Below, piece by piece: positions 52,962 through 62,660 of a DNA stretch of 64,000 nucleotides. Numbering within the stretch: position 1 is the first letter of the stretch; each line of letters opens with the position of its first letter. A model generated the notes under the pieces. That model did no database searches. It saw only the letters and a program-made list of their open reading frames with translations, and was not told the DNA's origin. Source of the stretch: Falsibacillus albus (lineage in GTDB: Bacteria > Bacillota > Bacilli > Bacillales > DSM-25281); NCBI RefSeq assembly GCF_003668575.1, contig NZ_RCVZ01000007.1:148347-212346 (forward strand), in the 5' to 3' direction. Both the position numbers and the translations under genes were made by a program.

Positions 52962-54257
52962 ATGAAGAATTTACTTCATAAACGTTTATTCGATCTTGAA
53001 CACCATCAAACCACTGTCAAAAAGGAATTAATGGCTGGCCTGGTAGGCTTTTTCACCATTGTTTATATCATCGCCGTCAATTCTTTTATTTTGGCAGAGG
53101 CAGGAATTCCGATTGAAGGGGCAGTCTTGGCGACCATTCTTACATCCTTCGCTGGATGCATGGTTATGGGATTTTGGGCAAATGCGCCGATTCTATTGGT
53201 GCCTGGCATGGGGATCAACGCACTGTTTACTTATACTCTTGTACAGTCAATGGAGCTTTCTTGGCAGGAAGCATTGGCGGTGGTTTTTGTATCGGGCATC
53301 GCATTTACCATTATTTCATTTACGCCATTGACCAAGATGATGAGCAACGCAATTCCCCAGTCGCTAAAAGACTCCATCACCATCGGCTTAGGATTCTTTT
53401 TAATGCTGATCGGTCTGGAAAAAGGCGGTATCGTGATTCGGGGGGCAAACTCCATCATATCACTGGGGGATCTGAGTTCCCCAAAGGTATTGGCTACGAT
53501 TCTGACATTCTTGATTGCCATCATCTTGTTTTTGCGCAATGTAAAAGGGAATTTTCTGTGGAGTATTTTGATTGGAACAGTCATTGCTGCATTATTTGGC
53601 ATATTGCCGGAAGCTCATTCAATGAGTTTTTCATTATCAGCTTACGGTGATGTATTTGGTGGGATGTCTTTTGACAAATGGACTTCATTTCCATTTTGGG
53701 TAGCGGCGTTTTCCATCACGATGGTACTCGTGTTTGAAAACATCGGATTGGTTCATGGGCACACGAAGTTTATGGGCCATCCTGAAAAGTTTGAAAGAGC
53801 CTTCCAAGCCAATGGAATATCGGCATTGCTGTCCGGCTTATTAGGTTCGAGTCCGACGGTATCAACAGTGGAGAGCAGCGCTGCGATTGCAGCAGGAGGA
53901 AAGACAGGTTTGACATCTGTGACGACAGGCATCCTGTTCCTTACATCCATTCTTTTCATCCCGTATATTAAGCTCATGCCTGATAATGCTGTTGCACCAA
54001 TTCTTATGCTGATTGGCGGTCTGATGGTGGAAAATCTCCGTTCACTTGATTTCAGTGATTTGACGGAAGCTTTTCCATCCATATTCATCATCGCCATGAT
54101 TCCCTTCACTTACAGTATCGCTGATGGGATTGCGATCGGTTTTATCCTATATCCGATCCTTAAGCTGTCGATAGGGAAGGCGAAAGAAGTATCGGCTCCC
54201 CTATATATCATTGCAGGTTTGTTCTTGATGAATTTTATATTTCATTTTATTCATTAA
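52962..54257 (+). CDS. Xanthine/guanine-type purine permease (AzgA-like, NCS2)
   Basis: This 431-residue protein has about 13 membrane helices. The N-terminal GLVGFFTIVYIIAVN and PGMGINALFTYTLV blocks and GSSPTVSTVESSAAIAAGGKTGLT near residue 300 place it in the AzgA/PbuG/PbuO group of hypoxanthine-guanine-adenine permeases. It transports nucleobases for salvage. No PurR or guanine aptamer is evident upstream, unlike pbuG. RBS is poor (TAGTAGG). Confidence 0.9.
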   Translation: MKNLLHKRLFDLEHHQTTVKKELMAGLVGFFTIVYIIAVNSFILAEAGIPIEGAVLATILTSFAGCMVMGFWANAPILLVPGMGINALFTYTLVQSMELSWQEALAVVFVSGIAFTIISFTPLTKMMSNAIPQSLKDSITIGLGFFLMLIGLEKGGIVIRGANSIISLGDLSSPKVLATILTFLIAIILFLRNVKGNFLWSILIGTVIAALFGILPEAHSMSFSLSAYGDVFGGMSFDKWTSFPFWVAAFSITMVLVFENIGLVHGHTKFMGHPEKFERAFQANGISALLSGLLGSSPTVSTVESSAAIAAGGKTGLTSVTTGILFLTSILFIPYIKLMPDNAVAPILMLIGGLMVENLRSLDFSDLTEAFPSIFIIAMIPFTYSIADGIAIGFILYPILKLSIGKAKEVSAPLYIIAGLFLMNFIFHFIH

Positions 54258-54263
54258 ACAGTA

Positions 54264-54307
54264 AAAGACTGATCAGAAGCATTTGGCTTTTGATCAGTCT
54301 TTTTTTA
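54264..54307 (+). terminator. Terminator after the purine permease gene
   Basis: AAAGACTGATCA and TGATCAGTCTTT flank a loop, with seven T after it. Confidence 0.9.
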
Positions 54308-54330
54308 TTTGGCACTATTGATCAGATATT

Positions 54331-54556
54331 GGTGTTTTCTCAAAGATCGTTGTTTCAAAAGGACATTATGTTAACCATTCCTCATTAGATGTTGATTGGA
54401 GAGGGAGGTGCGGCGGGCCAGGTGAAACCCCGCAGCGGAGTGAGGAGATATAAGGAGGATGTTCGATTAAGTTCGGCACGTCGTGTGCCAACATCGAACG
54501 ACCTCACCTCCAGTGAGGCCCCTCGGAAAGCGAACATCTTTCCTTGGAAATCAAAC
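54331..54556 (+). repeat. Dispersed MITE-like repeat, right end missing
   Basis: The left end GGTGTTTTCTCAAAGATCGT matches the full-length copy. The middle has GGTGAAACCCCGCAGCGGAG and the nested palindrome GTTCGATTAAGTTCGGCACG...CGTGTGCCAACATCGAAC. The core CCCCTCGGAAAGCGAACATC and GGAAATCAAA follows. The AACAAACTTTACGAA right terminus is absent. Confidence 0.75.
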
Positions 54557-54719
54557 GCATGCAGATAGTGGCATCCAATATTTCGAAAGGATCAAAAATA
54601 ATGAAAAAGCATAGACATTCAGCAAAAATTTGGTATTCTTGTCTTATAATGAAATTTTCCTGAATAATTGACATAAATATGCAAAAAACAAGGATATTCG
54701 GGATGAAAGGGTGGGAAAT

Positions 54720-55985
54720 ATGGAGGTATTTGTTGCGAGGCAGCCGATATTTAATGAAAATGAAGAGACGCTTGCCTATGAGCTTCTTTACCGAAGTAAT
54801 CATCTGAATGAATTCCCTAAAATTGATGGAGATCAAGCCACAGCGGATGTCATTATTAACAGTTTTCTAAATATTGGAATAGATAGTCTTTCAAATGGGA
54901 AACCATGTTTCATTAATTTCACGGAAAATTTGTTGATGTTGAAGGTCCCTACATATTTTCGACCGAGGGAAATTGTCGTTGAGATCCTCGAAAGTGTGAT
55001 CCCTTCAAAGGAATTGATCCTTATTTGCCAAGAACTTAAATCCCTGGGCTACAAAATTGCCCTTGATGATTTTATGATCGATCATCAGCAGCCAGAACCA
55101 CATCAATTGGAATTAATGAAATTGGCAGATATTATCAAAGTGGATTTCTTGAATACATCAAAAGAAAAACGGGGAAATATCGAGGTGCTGGCGAAATTGT
55201 TCGGCATCGACCTTCTTGCTGAAAAGGTTGAAACAAGAGATGAATTCCAAGAAGCCAAATCAAAAGGATACGTTCTTTTCCAAGGGTATTTCTTCAGTAA
55301 GCCGATCATTGTCTCCTCACATGATGTCCCGACTTATTTTCAATCTTATTACAGTGTCATCCAGAATTTATCATTGAATGAACCAAGTATTGATATCATA
55401 ACACGACTCATTGAACAGGATCTTTCGCTGTCGTATAAACTGCTTCGATTAATCAACTCACCGGCATACAGGCCAAGAAGGAAGATTTCGTCCATCAGAC
55501 AGGCGATTGTCCTCCTGGGACTGATCGAAATTCAGAAATGGATTTATGTTTTGGCTGTAAGGGAGAGGACATTGAATAAATCAAACCTTTCGGATGAAGT
55601 CATTAAAACCTGTCTGACGAGAGCAAAGATGTGTGAACTTATTGCGACTGAACATTTGAAGGATCGAAATTCGCCTTCTTTTTTCCTGGTTGGCATGCTG
55701 TCATTGGTCGATACAATTTTATCATTGCCGATGGAGAAAATAGTAGAAGAACTGCCGTTGTTGGATGAAATCGTAGAGGCTTTGAAAGGGGAGGAAAACC
55801 AGCTTAGTTTGACGCTCGATCTTGTCATTTCCTTAGAGAGGGCAGAATGGGATGCGATGTATCATTTGTCCCGAAAAATGAACCTCCTTCCAAAGCAATT
55901 GTTTGACTATTATACTTTTGCATGCACATGGGCGGAACAACTGTTGAAGGAAGATCAGGTGAGTTTTCATGGAGCGCATTGTTGA
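54720..55985 (+). CDS. EAL-HDOD signalling protein (YuxH type)
   Basis: This 421-residue protein has an N-terminal EAL-like domain (about 1-200) in which the defining EAL triad reads YELLYR; VVEILE and ALDDF remain. Key metal ligands of cyclic-di-GMP phosphodiesterases therefore appear degenerate. A C-terminal HDOD domain (about 205-400) has LSLSYKLLRLINSPAY. B. subtilis YuxH has the same architecture and is thought not to degrade c-di-GMP. ATG 54720 has AAAGGGTGGG upstream. Confidence 0.88.
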   Translation: MEVFVARQPIFNENEETLAYELLYRSNHLNEFPKIDGDQATADVIINSFLNIGIDSLSNGKPCFINFTENLLMLKVPTYFRPREIVVEILESVIPSKELILICQELKSLGYKIALDDFMIDHQQPEPHQLELMKLADIIKVDFLNTSKEKRGNIEVLAKLFGIDLLAEKVETRDEFQEAKSKGYVLFQGYFFSKPIIVSSHDVPTYFQSYYSVIQNLSLNEPSIDIITRLIEQDLSLSYKLLRLINSPAYRPRRKISSIRQAIVLLGLIEIQKWIYVLAVRERTLNKSNLSDEVIKTCLTRAKMCELIATEHLKDRNSPSFFLVGMLSLVDTILSLPMEKIVEELPLLDEIVEALKGEENQLSLTLDLVISLERAEWDAMYHLSRKMNLLPKQLFDYYTFACTWAEQLLKEDQVSFHGAHC

Positions 55986-56007
55986 AACGTCCTGGTTTCA
56001 TAGTATC

Positions 56008-56289
56008 CTATAAAAATCGTTTCGCAGGCCGGATGAACCTCTTTAATTCAACAGCTAATTTTTGCTGAATGGAAGCCTGGGAGACCGCTGCTGATAGATC
56101 AGAGGGAATGGGGAAGATCCCAAATTTATTTGATTTCACACGAAGCGGTCCATGAAAGATCGGTTCATGATCTAGAGATTTGATTTCCGTTTCCACTGTC
56201 ACGATTTTGGTTATGATATTATGTTCGGTGATAGTTTCCACTCCTTTGATGATAAATGAAAATTTAACATCACTTTCTATGTAGCGCAT
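56008..56289 (-). CDS. Small conserved-looking protein, unrecognised
   Basis: This 93-residue protein starts MRYIESDVKFSFIIKGVET. The first half is beta-rich; the second is amphipathic and ends FIRPAKRFL. RBS is GAAAGGTGAA. No motif or family is recognised. It is convergent with the EAL-HDOD gene and upstream of the protease terminator. Confidence 0.65.
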   Translation of the reverse strand: MRYIESDVKFSFIIKGVETITEHNIITKIVTVETEIKSLDHEPIFHGPLRVKSNKFGIFPIPSDLSAAVSQASIQQKLAVELKRFIRPAKRFL

Positions 56290-56330
56290 CGAATTTCACC
56301 TTTCAATTTTTTTATTATATTATACAAAAA

Positions 56331-56364
56331 GAAAAAAGGCTGCAAGAAACTTGCACCTTTTTTC
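56331..56364 (-). terminator. Terminator of the neutral protease gene
   Basis: Minus-strand sense: AAAAAAGGTGCAAG and CTTGCAGCCTTTTTT form a stem with a short loop and T-tract. Confidence 0.85.
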
Positions 56365-56381
56365 TTTTCCCTCAAATGGAA

Positions 56382-58016
56382 TTAGTAAACACCGACGGAA
56401 TCCCATGCACTGCTTACGGAGGAAGCAGTAGAGGAACCGTATAAATCCTGCGCCGATTGTACCAAGGCTTGTTTTGCATCAGCAAAGGTACTGTTTGGAG
56501 TTAAATAAACTGTCAAAGCTCGGTAGTAAACTTGTTCAGATTTTGATAAACCGATGCTTGTGATGGTGTTGTATGCCGCTTTATTCGGAATGCCGCTGTT
56601 TGTATGCACCCCGCCCCAATCACCTGCTTGGGTATTCGGCAGGTTCTGGTAGTTGCTCATATTGTCGGGCTGGCCATATTGTGGAGGGTTTGATAAGCTT
56701 CGCAAAGCATCCCCGCTGACTCCTGGAGTATAAACGTCTTCACCCATCAGCCAATCACCAGGATCCATGAAGTAGCCAAATACATCCGAGAAGGATTCAT
56801 TCAAGGCGCCGGATTGATTTTCGTATGCCAAATTAGCGGTTGATTGCGTGACTGCATGGGTAAGTTCATGGCCAACGACATCATTGGCTCCGGAAAGATA
56901 TGTGAAGGTTGATCCGTCTCCATCACCGTAGATCATTTGGTTTCCGATCCATGCCGCATTGTTATAGTTGCTGCCATAGTGAACTGTGGAAGTGATGTCT
57001 GAGCCTTGGTTGTCCCAGCTCACACGGCCGAAATTATTATAATAAAAGTCAAACACTTTTCCTGCATAATAATGTGCATCAACAGCTGCTTTTTCACGTT
57101 CACTGGTGAATGCGTTATCGGTTTCTGTAATATAATAGCCTGGCAGTGAAGAATCTCCACCGTTGTAATTGTCCAGTGTTTGAATGACGCCGTTCATAGG
57201 TTTGGAGATATCATATAAATAATAAGTGCTGTTGTAATAATACGTATTTACCGATTTTGTATCTCCAAGTACACCAGTACCTGAACCTGTTGCCCCATCC
57301 ACTTCATTAGTTGCTTTCAATACCTGTCCATTTTCAGCATTGACCCAAATCTGCCAGTTTGCTGGATACGGATTTGCGAATTGAAGCTGTACATGGTAAG
57401 CCAATGTATACTGGTCTTTGTCATTGAATACAACCAAATCCGATTTTTCTGTCAGCTGATTCTTTTCTCCTTTTGGAGTCTGGAATTTTTTATCGGCAAT
57501 GGAACGGTCAACGTTGATATGGGACCATGCTGCTTGAATGGCGTCCTTCTTGGAAAGTTTCTTGGTCTCCTTGATTTTGGACGGAGCATTTGAATGAAGC
57601 TCACCATTCACGGCTACAACATTTCCCTCCTTATCTGTATGCACAACCACTCTTGATTCATCAATCGGAACATTTTGGATGACGGGTACATACGTGAAGT
57701 GGGTCATACCCAGCTTGTCCGTTTCTTTTTTAACGAACTTTAATTTTGATTGGTCATCGAGCTTGAATAAATCTTTTCTATCCTTGAAAAAATTTCTTAC
57801 ATCCTTTTCGCTTTTTACTTTTGTAGAACTTAAATGGCCCCTTGCAAAAGAAGGTATCTTTTGTGAAGATTCCTCATTCCAGTTCACTTTTACATCTGCT
57901 TTCACATTTGCGGCAGGATCCTTTACCTGGGCTGAAGCCACCCCGTTTGCTGAAAAGATTCCTGCAGATAATGCAACGACACTTGCCACTGACATCCATT
58001 TGTTTTTTAATGTCAT
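56382..58016 (-). CDS. npr: Thermolysin-like neutral metalloprotease (M4)
   Basis: This 544-residue secreted zinc endopeptidase is made as a preproenzyme. It has a signal peptide (about 1-29, ending VASAQ), an FTP/PepSY propeptide (about 30-240) and the mature domain. The zinc motif is VVGHELTHAV near residue 388 with the downstream Glu ligand in GALNESFSDVFG, and the catalytic His is in GGVHTNSGIPNKA. It is close in layout to bacillolysin NprE. RBS is GGAGGGATAC. It is usually made at the transition to stationary phase. Confidence 0.95.
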   Translation of the reverse strand: MTLKNKWMSVASVVALSAGIFSANGVASAQVKDPAANVKADVKVNWNEESSQKIPSFARGHLSSTKVKSEKDVRNFFKDRKDLFKLDDQSKLKFVKKETDKLGMTHFTYVPVIQNVPIDESRVVVHTDKEGNVVAVNGELHSNAPSKIKETKKLSKKDAIQAAWSHINVDRSIADKKFQTPKGEKNQLTEKSDLVVFNDKDQYTLAYHVQLQFANPYPANWQIWVNAENGQVLKATNEVDGATGSGTGVLGDTKSVNTYYYNSTYYLYDISKPMNGVIQTLDNYNGGDSSLPGYYITETDNAFTSEREKAAVDAHYYAGKVFDFYYNNFGRVSWDNQGSDITSTVHYGSNYNNAAWIGNQMIYGDGDGSTFTYLSGANDVVGHELTHAVTQSTANLAYENQSGALNESFSDVFGYFMDPGDWLMGEDVYTPGVSGDALRSLSNPPQYGQPDNMSNYQNLPNTQAGDWGGVHTNSGIPNKAAYNTITSIGLSKSEQVYYRALTVYLTPNSTFADAKQALVQSAQDLYGSSTASSVSSAWDSVGVY

Positions 58017-58161
58017 TATGTATCCCTCCTCTACACGAGAAAGGATAACACAAAATTCAGATAATTCTTTATAATTATAAGAATAATTCTTATAGTTATA
58101 ATGGGTTTTATAGAATTGTGGGGAGTTTGGATTTTCCTTAATCTTATCTGTCTAATGTTGA

Positions 58162-58409
58162 GGCTCTTTTCTCAAACCAGTGACAGAATTGGCTTATGAC
58201 CTCGAGCCCCTAAGACCTGGAGCTAGACAGGTGAGACCCCGCAGTGAAGCGAGGAGTTATTAGGCGGATGTTCGATTAAGTTCGGCACGTCGTGTGCCAA
58301 CCTCGAACGACCTCACTTTGTGTGAGGCACTCGGAAAGCGAGCATCCTGCAGCGGAAATGAACCTTACACAACCTTTAATGAATAGGAACAAACTTTATG
58401 AAAAGGGCG
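58162..58409 (+). repeat. Dispersed MITE-like repeat copy
   Basis: The left end GGCTCTTTTCTCAAA and right end TTTATGAAAAGGGC are inverted relatives. The middle has GGTGAGACCCCGCAGTGAAG, the nested palindrome around AAGTTCGGCACGTCGTGTG and CGAACGACCTCACTTTGTG. The core CTCGGAAAGCGAGCATCCTG and CAGCGGAAATGAACC follows. It fills most of the divergent gap between the protease gene and dapF. The remaining gap bases are promoter regions. Confidence 0.8.
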
Positions 58410-58637
58410 TTTGTTAAAAATAACTCACCAATGGTGATGCAAAGTTGATTTCTACGGAATGATGCCCGGTTTCAGATGGGCGGACAAAGAAAGAAAATAT
58501 TTAAAAAAACAAGCGTAGGGAAAATAGCTATAAAAATGAGCATATTTAGACGGAAATATTGAAATAAAGGGTGTCTTGTGGCAATCTTATAAGAAAAAGA
58601 ATAGTTTGATATTGTAGCGAATTTGGAGGTTTTAAAG

Positions 58638-59642
58638 ATGGAAATCCAACTTACGAAATGTCATGGTTCCGGAAATGACTTTCTATTAATAGACGAAATG
58701 GCCAACTCATATTCTTTTGGTGAAAAGGATCGCCAAAATTTAGCGATTGCCCTGTGCGATCGTCAAGAGGGGCTTGGAGCAGATGGAATTCTATTTGTCT
58801 TGAAGAGCCATCATGCAGATGCAAAAATGAGGGTATTCAATTCAGATGGATCAGAAGCATCTATGTGCGGGAATGGTTTGCGGTGCGTAGGTAGGTACGT
58901 ATGTGAATCGTTGGGAAAAGAAGAAATATTGGTTGAGACGATGAAAGCGGACTTGCTTGTACAAAAAACGTCAGATATTTTTGATGGGATCCCTGCGTAT
59001 AGTGTGGAAATATCACCTGTGCTTTTTGATTTAACGAAGCTCCCGATGAGGCTTGACCAAGAGAGACTTTTCAATGAACGGGTAGAGGTTCTTTCCGATC
59101 ATTTGGCGTTTACAGCTGTGGCAGTGCCAAATCCACATCTTATCAGCTTTGTCGATCGAGACATCATCAGATCGAATGAACAAAAGTCGATAGCAGAATT
59201 TGTGAATGGTCCAAACAGCCTATTCCCAGATGGTGTAAACGTAAGTTTTGTCCTTCCGTTAGGAAAGGGAAAATTATATGTCAGAACCTATGAGAGAGGA
59301 GTAGGCTTCACCAATGCGTGCGGTACTGCGATGTCTGCTTCTACACTGGTTTCGGCTATGATGGAAATAAATGATCTTGAAGAAAAGGTAGAAGTCTATA
59401 ATAATGGCGGAAAAGTTCATTGTGTTGTAAAGCGCAGCGAGCAGGATGATTCCTATACCATCTTCCTTATCGGCAATGCGACATATTTATATTCTGCAGA
59501 TATCAAGGTGGACGAGAAGAACCCAGAGAAATTTACGATGCTGAAAAAAAATGAGTTTGATGAGCAGCAACAATATGACATATTAAGCGCGGCTGTAAAA
59601 GAATATTTAGAAAAGGAAATATTTTTTAGTTCAGCAAAATAA
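58638..59642 (+). CDS. dapF: Diaminopimelate epimerase
   Basis: This protein of about 334 residues converts LL- to meso-diaminopimelate for lysine and peptidoglycan. KCHGSGNDFLLID opens it. The two catalytic Cys lie in SMCGNGLRCVGRY near residue 75 and TNACGTAMSAS near 222. It is about 50 residues longer than E. coli DapF, with the extra length at the C-terminus. ATG 58638 has TTTGGAGG upstream, so the TTG at 58623 is rejected. Confidence 0.94.
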   Translation: MEIQLTKCHGSGNDFLLIDEMANSYSFGEKDRQNLAIALCDRQEGLGADGILFVLKSHHADAKMRVFNSDGSEASMCGNGLRCVGRYVCESLGKEEILVETMKADLLVQKTSDIFDGIPAYSVEISPVLFDLTKLPMRLDQERLFNERVEVLSDHLAFTAVAVPNPHLISFVDRDIIRSNEQKSIAEFVNGPNSLFPDGVNVSFVLPLGKGKLYVRTYERGVGFTNACGTAMSASTLVSAMMEINDLEEKVEVYNNGGKVHCVVKRSEQDDSYTIFLIGNATYLYSADIKVDEKNPEKFTMLKKNEFDEQQQYDILSAAVKEYLEKEIFFSSAK

Positions 59643-59647
59643 AAATC

Positions 59648-59682
59648 AGCGGCTGTCCGGCGGACAGCCGCTATTTATTTTC
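59648..59682. terminator. Bidirectional terminator between dapF and ligD
   Basis: AGCGGCTGTCC and GGACAGCCGCT form a perfect stem with T-rich sequence on both sides. Confidence 0.85.
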
Positions 59683-61500
59683 TTTTAAATATTTTACTAT
59701 CGGAGCAAATGGCTGCCGATCCTTGCTTTCGTGATAAGTAGAAAAAGGACAACCTCTCTTGTTCAGTCTTTCAAGCACTGTCTCAGTTGTAAAAGTTTCG
59801 ATCATTAATCCACTTTTGATCTCGTCCCAAAAGAGTGGGGCGGCTACAAGTGCATCTTCATTGCCGCGCATGGAATAGGGGGCGATGATCGTCTTTCCCT
59901 GGGCATGCTGGATATAGTCAAAATAAAGCCGATTTCCCCTGTTTTTTTTCAACCTTTCCACCGTGAAAAGATCTGGGGATTGGCTGACGAGGTAATGGGC
60001 AATGAATTCAGTGAAAAGCCTTGTATCACTCCATGAATATATATTTTCGGGAAGGGGCAAATAAACTTGCAATCCTTTGTTCCCGGATGTTTTGACAAAG
60101 CTGATCAAGTTCATCGAATCAAACAAAATTTTCAACTGTTGCGCTGCTGCGACGGCCATATGAAAATGGTTCCTGTCTGGCGGATCCAGATCAAAGACGA
60201 TTTCACTGACAAATGGGCTCCCCGCCTTCTGAAAAGGAACATGGAATTCAATGGCAAGCTGGTTTCCAAGCCAGATCAATGCATCTAAATGATTGCAGAG
60301 GATATAATCAATTTCATCCTCTTGATATGTTTCAATGTATGAAGGGGCATACTCCGGACAATTTTTTTGGAAAAATGAATCACCAAACATCCCATGTGGC
60401 AGGCGGATGACGGTCAAAAGCCGATCCTTCAGAAAAGGCAGCAGGTGTGGAGCAATTCTCCGCAAGTAGCTTACATATTCCAATTTATTAATGAACGGGT
60501 CTTTCCACAACGGTTTATCCAAATGCGTCAATTCCACTTTTTTAGGGAATGCAAAGCTGTCGATCCTGAATTTTTCATATGTACATTCAGAAACCGAAGC
60601 ATTGAAAAGAAACTCCTTGAACCGCGGTTCCCTTAATCGGCCTTCGTATAACTCTAAATATTGCAGTTGAATACAAATGCCGGGAGGAACTTCTATATAA
60701 TCACCTGTTTGTGTGCCATTTTGGATGATTGTTTGGATAAGTACTTTTTTGTCCATCGGATTCAATCCTGATAAGAATTGACCAATTGAGAAAATGTCTC
60801 CATCCCGGAAGACTGCAACATCAAAATATCCATTATTCTTGTTGTACCCAACAATGAAACACGAAGCTTCTTTCCAATTTTTTATTTTGATCCATGCATC
60901 TGTTCGTTTTCCGGGGGACCATATACTATTTTTGTTTTTGGCTACGACCCCTTCACTATGATTCAGGAAGACTTCCTTCCAAACATCCTGAAATGAACGA
61001 AAGCTATTCACCATTTGCATCAAACGCTGAGGATCATGACAAGGCGAGAGAGAGAATTCCGATTCTTTTAAAAATTTCTCTAATCGATCTTTGCGTATGG
61101 AATAGGGGGTTTTCATATACGTTTTTCCCCCAAGCTCCAATAGGTCGAAAACAAGATAGGTGCATGGCCTTTTTCCTGCTGCATCTTTTATGTCCTTTTG
61201 GGATCTCATTCTCCCTCGGACCTGAAGGCCGTTGAAATTAGACTTATATGGATTTTCAAGCAGGGTCAATTCACCATCCAGTTTAAGAGGGAAGCAGCCT
61301 TCGATTCGTTCGAGGTTTTGCAATAGATATTCTTTGATTTCTGGAAACTGTGGAAGTAGGTCCTTTTCATTTCTGCTCCATAAATGGATCTCTTCATGAT
61401 CCCATTCCAGAATTGCCCGGAAACCGTCATATTTTACTTCGAACATCCATTCCCCGATAGGAGGAATATCCATTTTAAGTTTCGGCAGCATCGGCTTCAT
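59671..61500 (-). CDS. ligD: ATP-dependent DNA ligase LigD (NHEJ), ligase plus polymerase
   Basis: This 609-residue protein has an N-terminal ligase domain with the adenylated Lys in FEVKYDGFRA near residue 22 and GEGVVAKNK-type motif IV as SEGVVAKNKNS. The C-terminal primase/polymerase domain (about 320-600) has VFDLDPPD with metal-binding Asp residues and TSGNKGLQVYLPL. The phosphoesterase domain of Pseudomonas/Mycobacterium LigD is absent, as in other Bacillus. ATG 61500 has GAGGTGATT upstream; longer forms are rejected. It is divergent from ku and acts with it in end-joining, important in spores. Confidence 0.94.
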   Translation of the reverse strand: MKPMLPKLKMDIPPIGEWMFEVKYDGFRAILEWDHEEIHLWSRNEKDLLPQFPEIKEYLLQNLERIEGCFPLKLDGELTLLENPYKSNFNGLQVRGRMRSQKDIKDAAGKRPCTYLVFDLLELGGKTYMKTPYSIRKDRLEKFLKESEFSLSPCHDPQRLMQMVNSFRSFQDVWKEVFLNHSEGVVAKNKNSIWSPGKRTDAWIKIKNWKEASCFIVGYNKNNGYFDVAVFRDGDIFSIGQFLSGLNPMDKKVLIQTIIQNGTQTGDYIEVPPGICIQLQYLELYEGRLREPRFKEFLFNASVSECTYEKFRIDSFAFPKKVELTHLDKPLWKDPFINKLEYVSYLRRIAPHLLPFLKDRLLTVIRLPHGMFGDSFFQKNCPEYAPSYIETYQEDEIDYILCNHLDALIWLGNQLAIEFHVPFQKAGSPFVSEIVFDLDPPDRNHFHMAVAAAQQLKILFDSMNLISFVKTSGNKGLQVYLPLPENIYSWSDTRLFTEFIAHYLVSQSPDLFTVERLKKNRGNRLYFDYIQHAQGKTIIAPYSMRGNEDALVAAPLFWDEIKSGLMIETFTTETVLERLNKRGCPFSTYHESKDRQPFAPIVKYLKENK

Positions 61501-61649
61501 CACAATCACCTCATTATAAGTATTGCCAACGTGTAGAAGACTATTTCCAAAAGTTATCCTGCATGATATCACGTAATCTTGCCCCAAATTAAAATATGGC
61601 CTATACGCTATTTTAATAAGAAAATATTTGCATTTTCATCCATTTCCAC

Positions 61650-61686
61650 CCTTTGACAAAAGCAACAAACTTTACTTTTTGAGAAA
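61650..61686 (+). repeat. Right-end remnant of the dispersed repeat
   Basis: AAGCAACAAACTTTACTTTT followed by TGAGAAAC matches the right terminus of the full-length copy (AGCAACAAACTTTACGAAT). It lies in the ligD-ku divergent region, and the rest of the element is absent. Confidence 0.45.
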
Positions 61687-61719
61687 CACAATTACAAAAA
61701 CAAGAAATGAGGCATAAAC

Positions 61720-62562
61720 ATGCATACGATCTGGAAAGGAAGCATAAGTTTTGGGCTTGTAAATATCCCGATTAAACTTCATGCTGCAACCGAAGACAAA
61801 GACATAAAGTTGAGGTCGCTCCACAAAAAATGCCACACACCGATAAAATATGAAAAAATCTGTCCGGTATGTGATGAAGAGTTATCAATGGAGGACATTG
61901 TAAAAGGATATGAAGTGACAAAAGGGAAATTCATTGTCCTGGAAGACGAAGAAATGAAGGAATTAAAGAACGCTGCAGAGGAAAAATCGGTTGAAATAGT
62001 CGATTTTATTAAATTAAACGAAATTGACCCTATTTATTTCAATAGAAGCTATTATATGTCGCCAAACGAGACAGGAGTGAAGGCGTACTCTTTGTTGAGG
62101 GAAGCCCTGATGGAATCCGGAAAAGCGGGCATTGCTAAAATTGTAATGCGGTCAAAGGAGCAGCTAGCGGTCATACGCGTTTATGAAAATACCCTATTGA
62201 TGGAAACGATCCATTACCCTGATGAGGTCAGAAGTGTGGAGGACGTACCAAGCGTCCCGAAGGAGCATGAGGTTTCAAAAAAAGAACTTGATACAGCGAT
62301 ATTGCTGATTGATCAGCTTACGACTGCATTTGAACCGGAAAAATACCATGATGATTATCGATCTAAGTTAATGGATCTCATCGAATCGAAACAGACAGGC
62401 AAAGAAGTGGTGACACCAAAGCCGAAAGAAGAAAAAACAAATGTCACTGATTTAATGAGTGCACTGCAGGCGTCCATTGATCAAACAAAACCAAAACCGG
62501 GCAAAAAAACAACATCAAAAAAGAAAGCTACAAGAAAAAGAAAAAAAGCCGAAACATCTTAA
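61720..62562 (+). CDS. ku: Non-homologous end-joining protein Ku
   Basis: This 280-residue protein starts MHTIWKGSISFGLVNIPIKL, the invariant opening of bacterial Ku. It contains a Ku core with a CxxC pair in KICPVCDEEL near residue 48. A lysine-rich C-terminal tail (about 255-280) binds DNA ends. It recruits LigD, encoded divergently 220 bases away. RBS is weak (AATGAGG). Confidence 0.96.
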   Translation: MHTIWKGSISFGLVNIPIKLHAATEDKDIKLRSLHKKCHTPIKYEKICPVCDEELSMEDIVKGYEVTKGKFIVLEDEEMKELKNAAEEKSVEIVDFIKLNEIDPIYFNRSYYMSPNETGVKAYSLLREALMESGKAGIAKIVMRSKEQLAVIRVYENTLLMETIHYPDEVRSVEDVPSVPKEHEVSKKELDTAILLIDQLTTAFEPEKYHDDYRSKLMDLIESKQTGKEVVTPKPKEEKTNVTDLMSALQASIDQTKPKPGKKTTSKKKATRKRKKAETS

Positions 62563-62660
62563 TGGGTTTATCAGTTATATCAATGGTGGTATGAATAAAT
62601 ATGGATGGTCCTAATATCCGGACGATTATTACACTACAGGAATTGCAGGTGTCCTTTGAA

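Noticed and set aside
53201..53215. GGTGCCTGGCA inside the purine permease gene
   Set aside because: It lies in codons for a conserved PGMGIN block and is not followed by ACC; coding constraint explains it.
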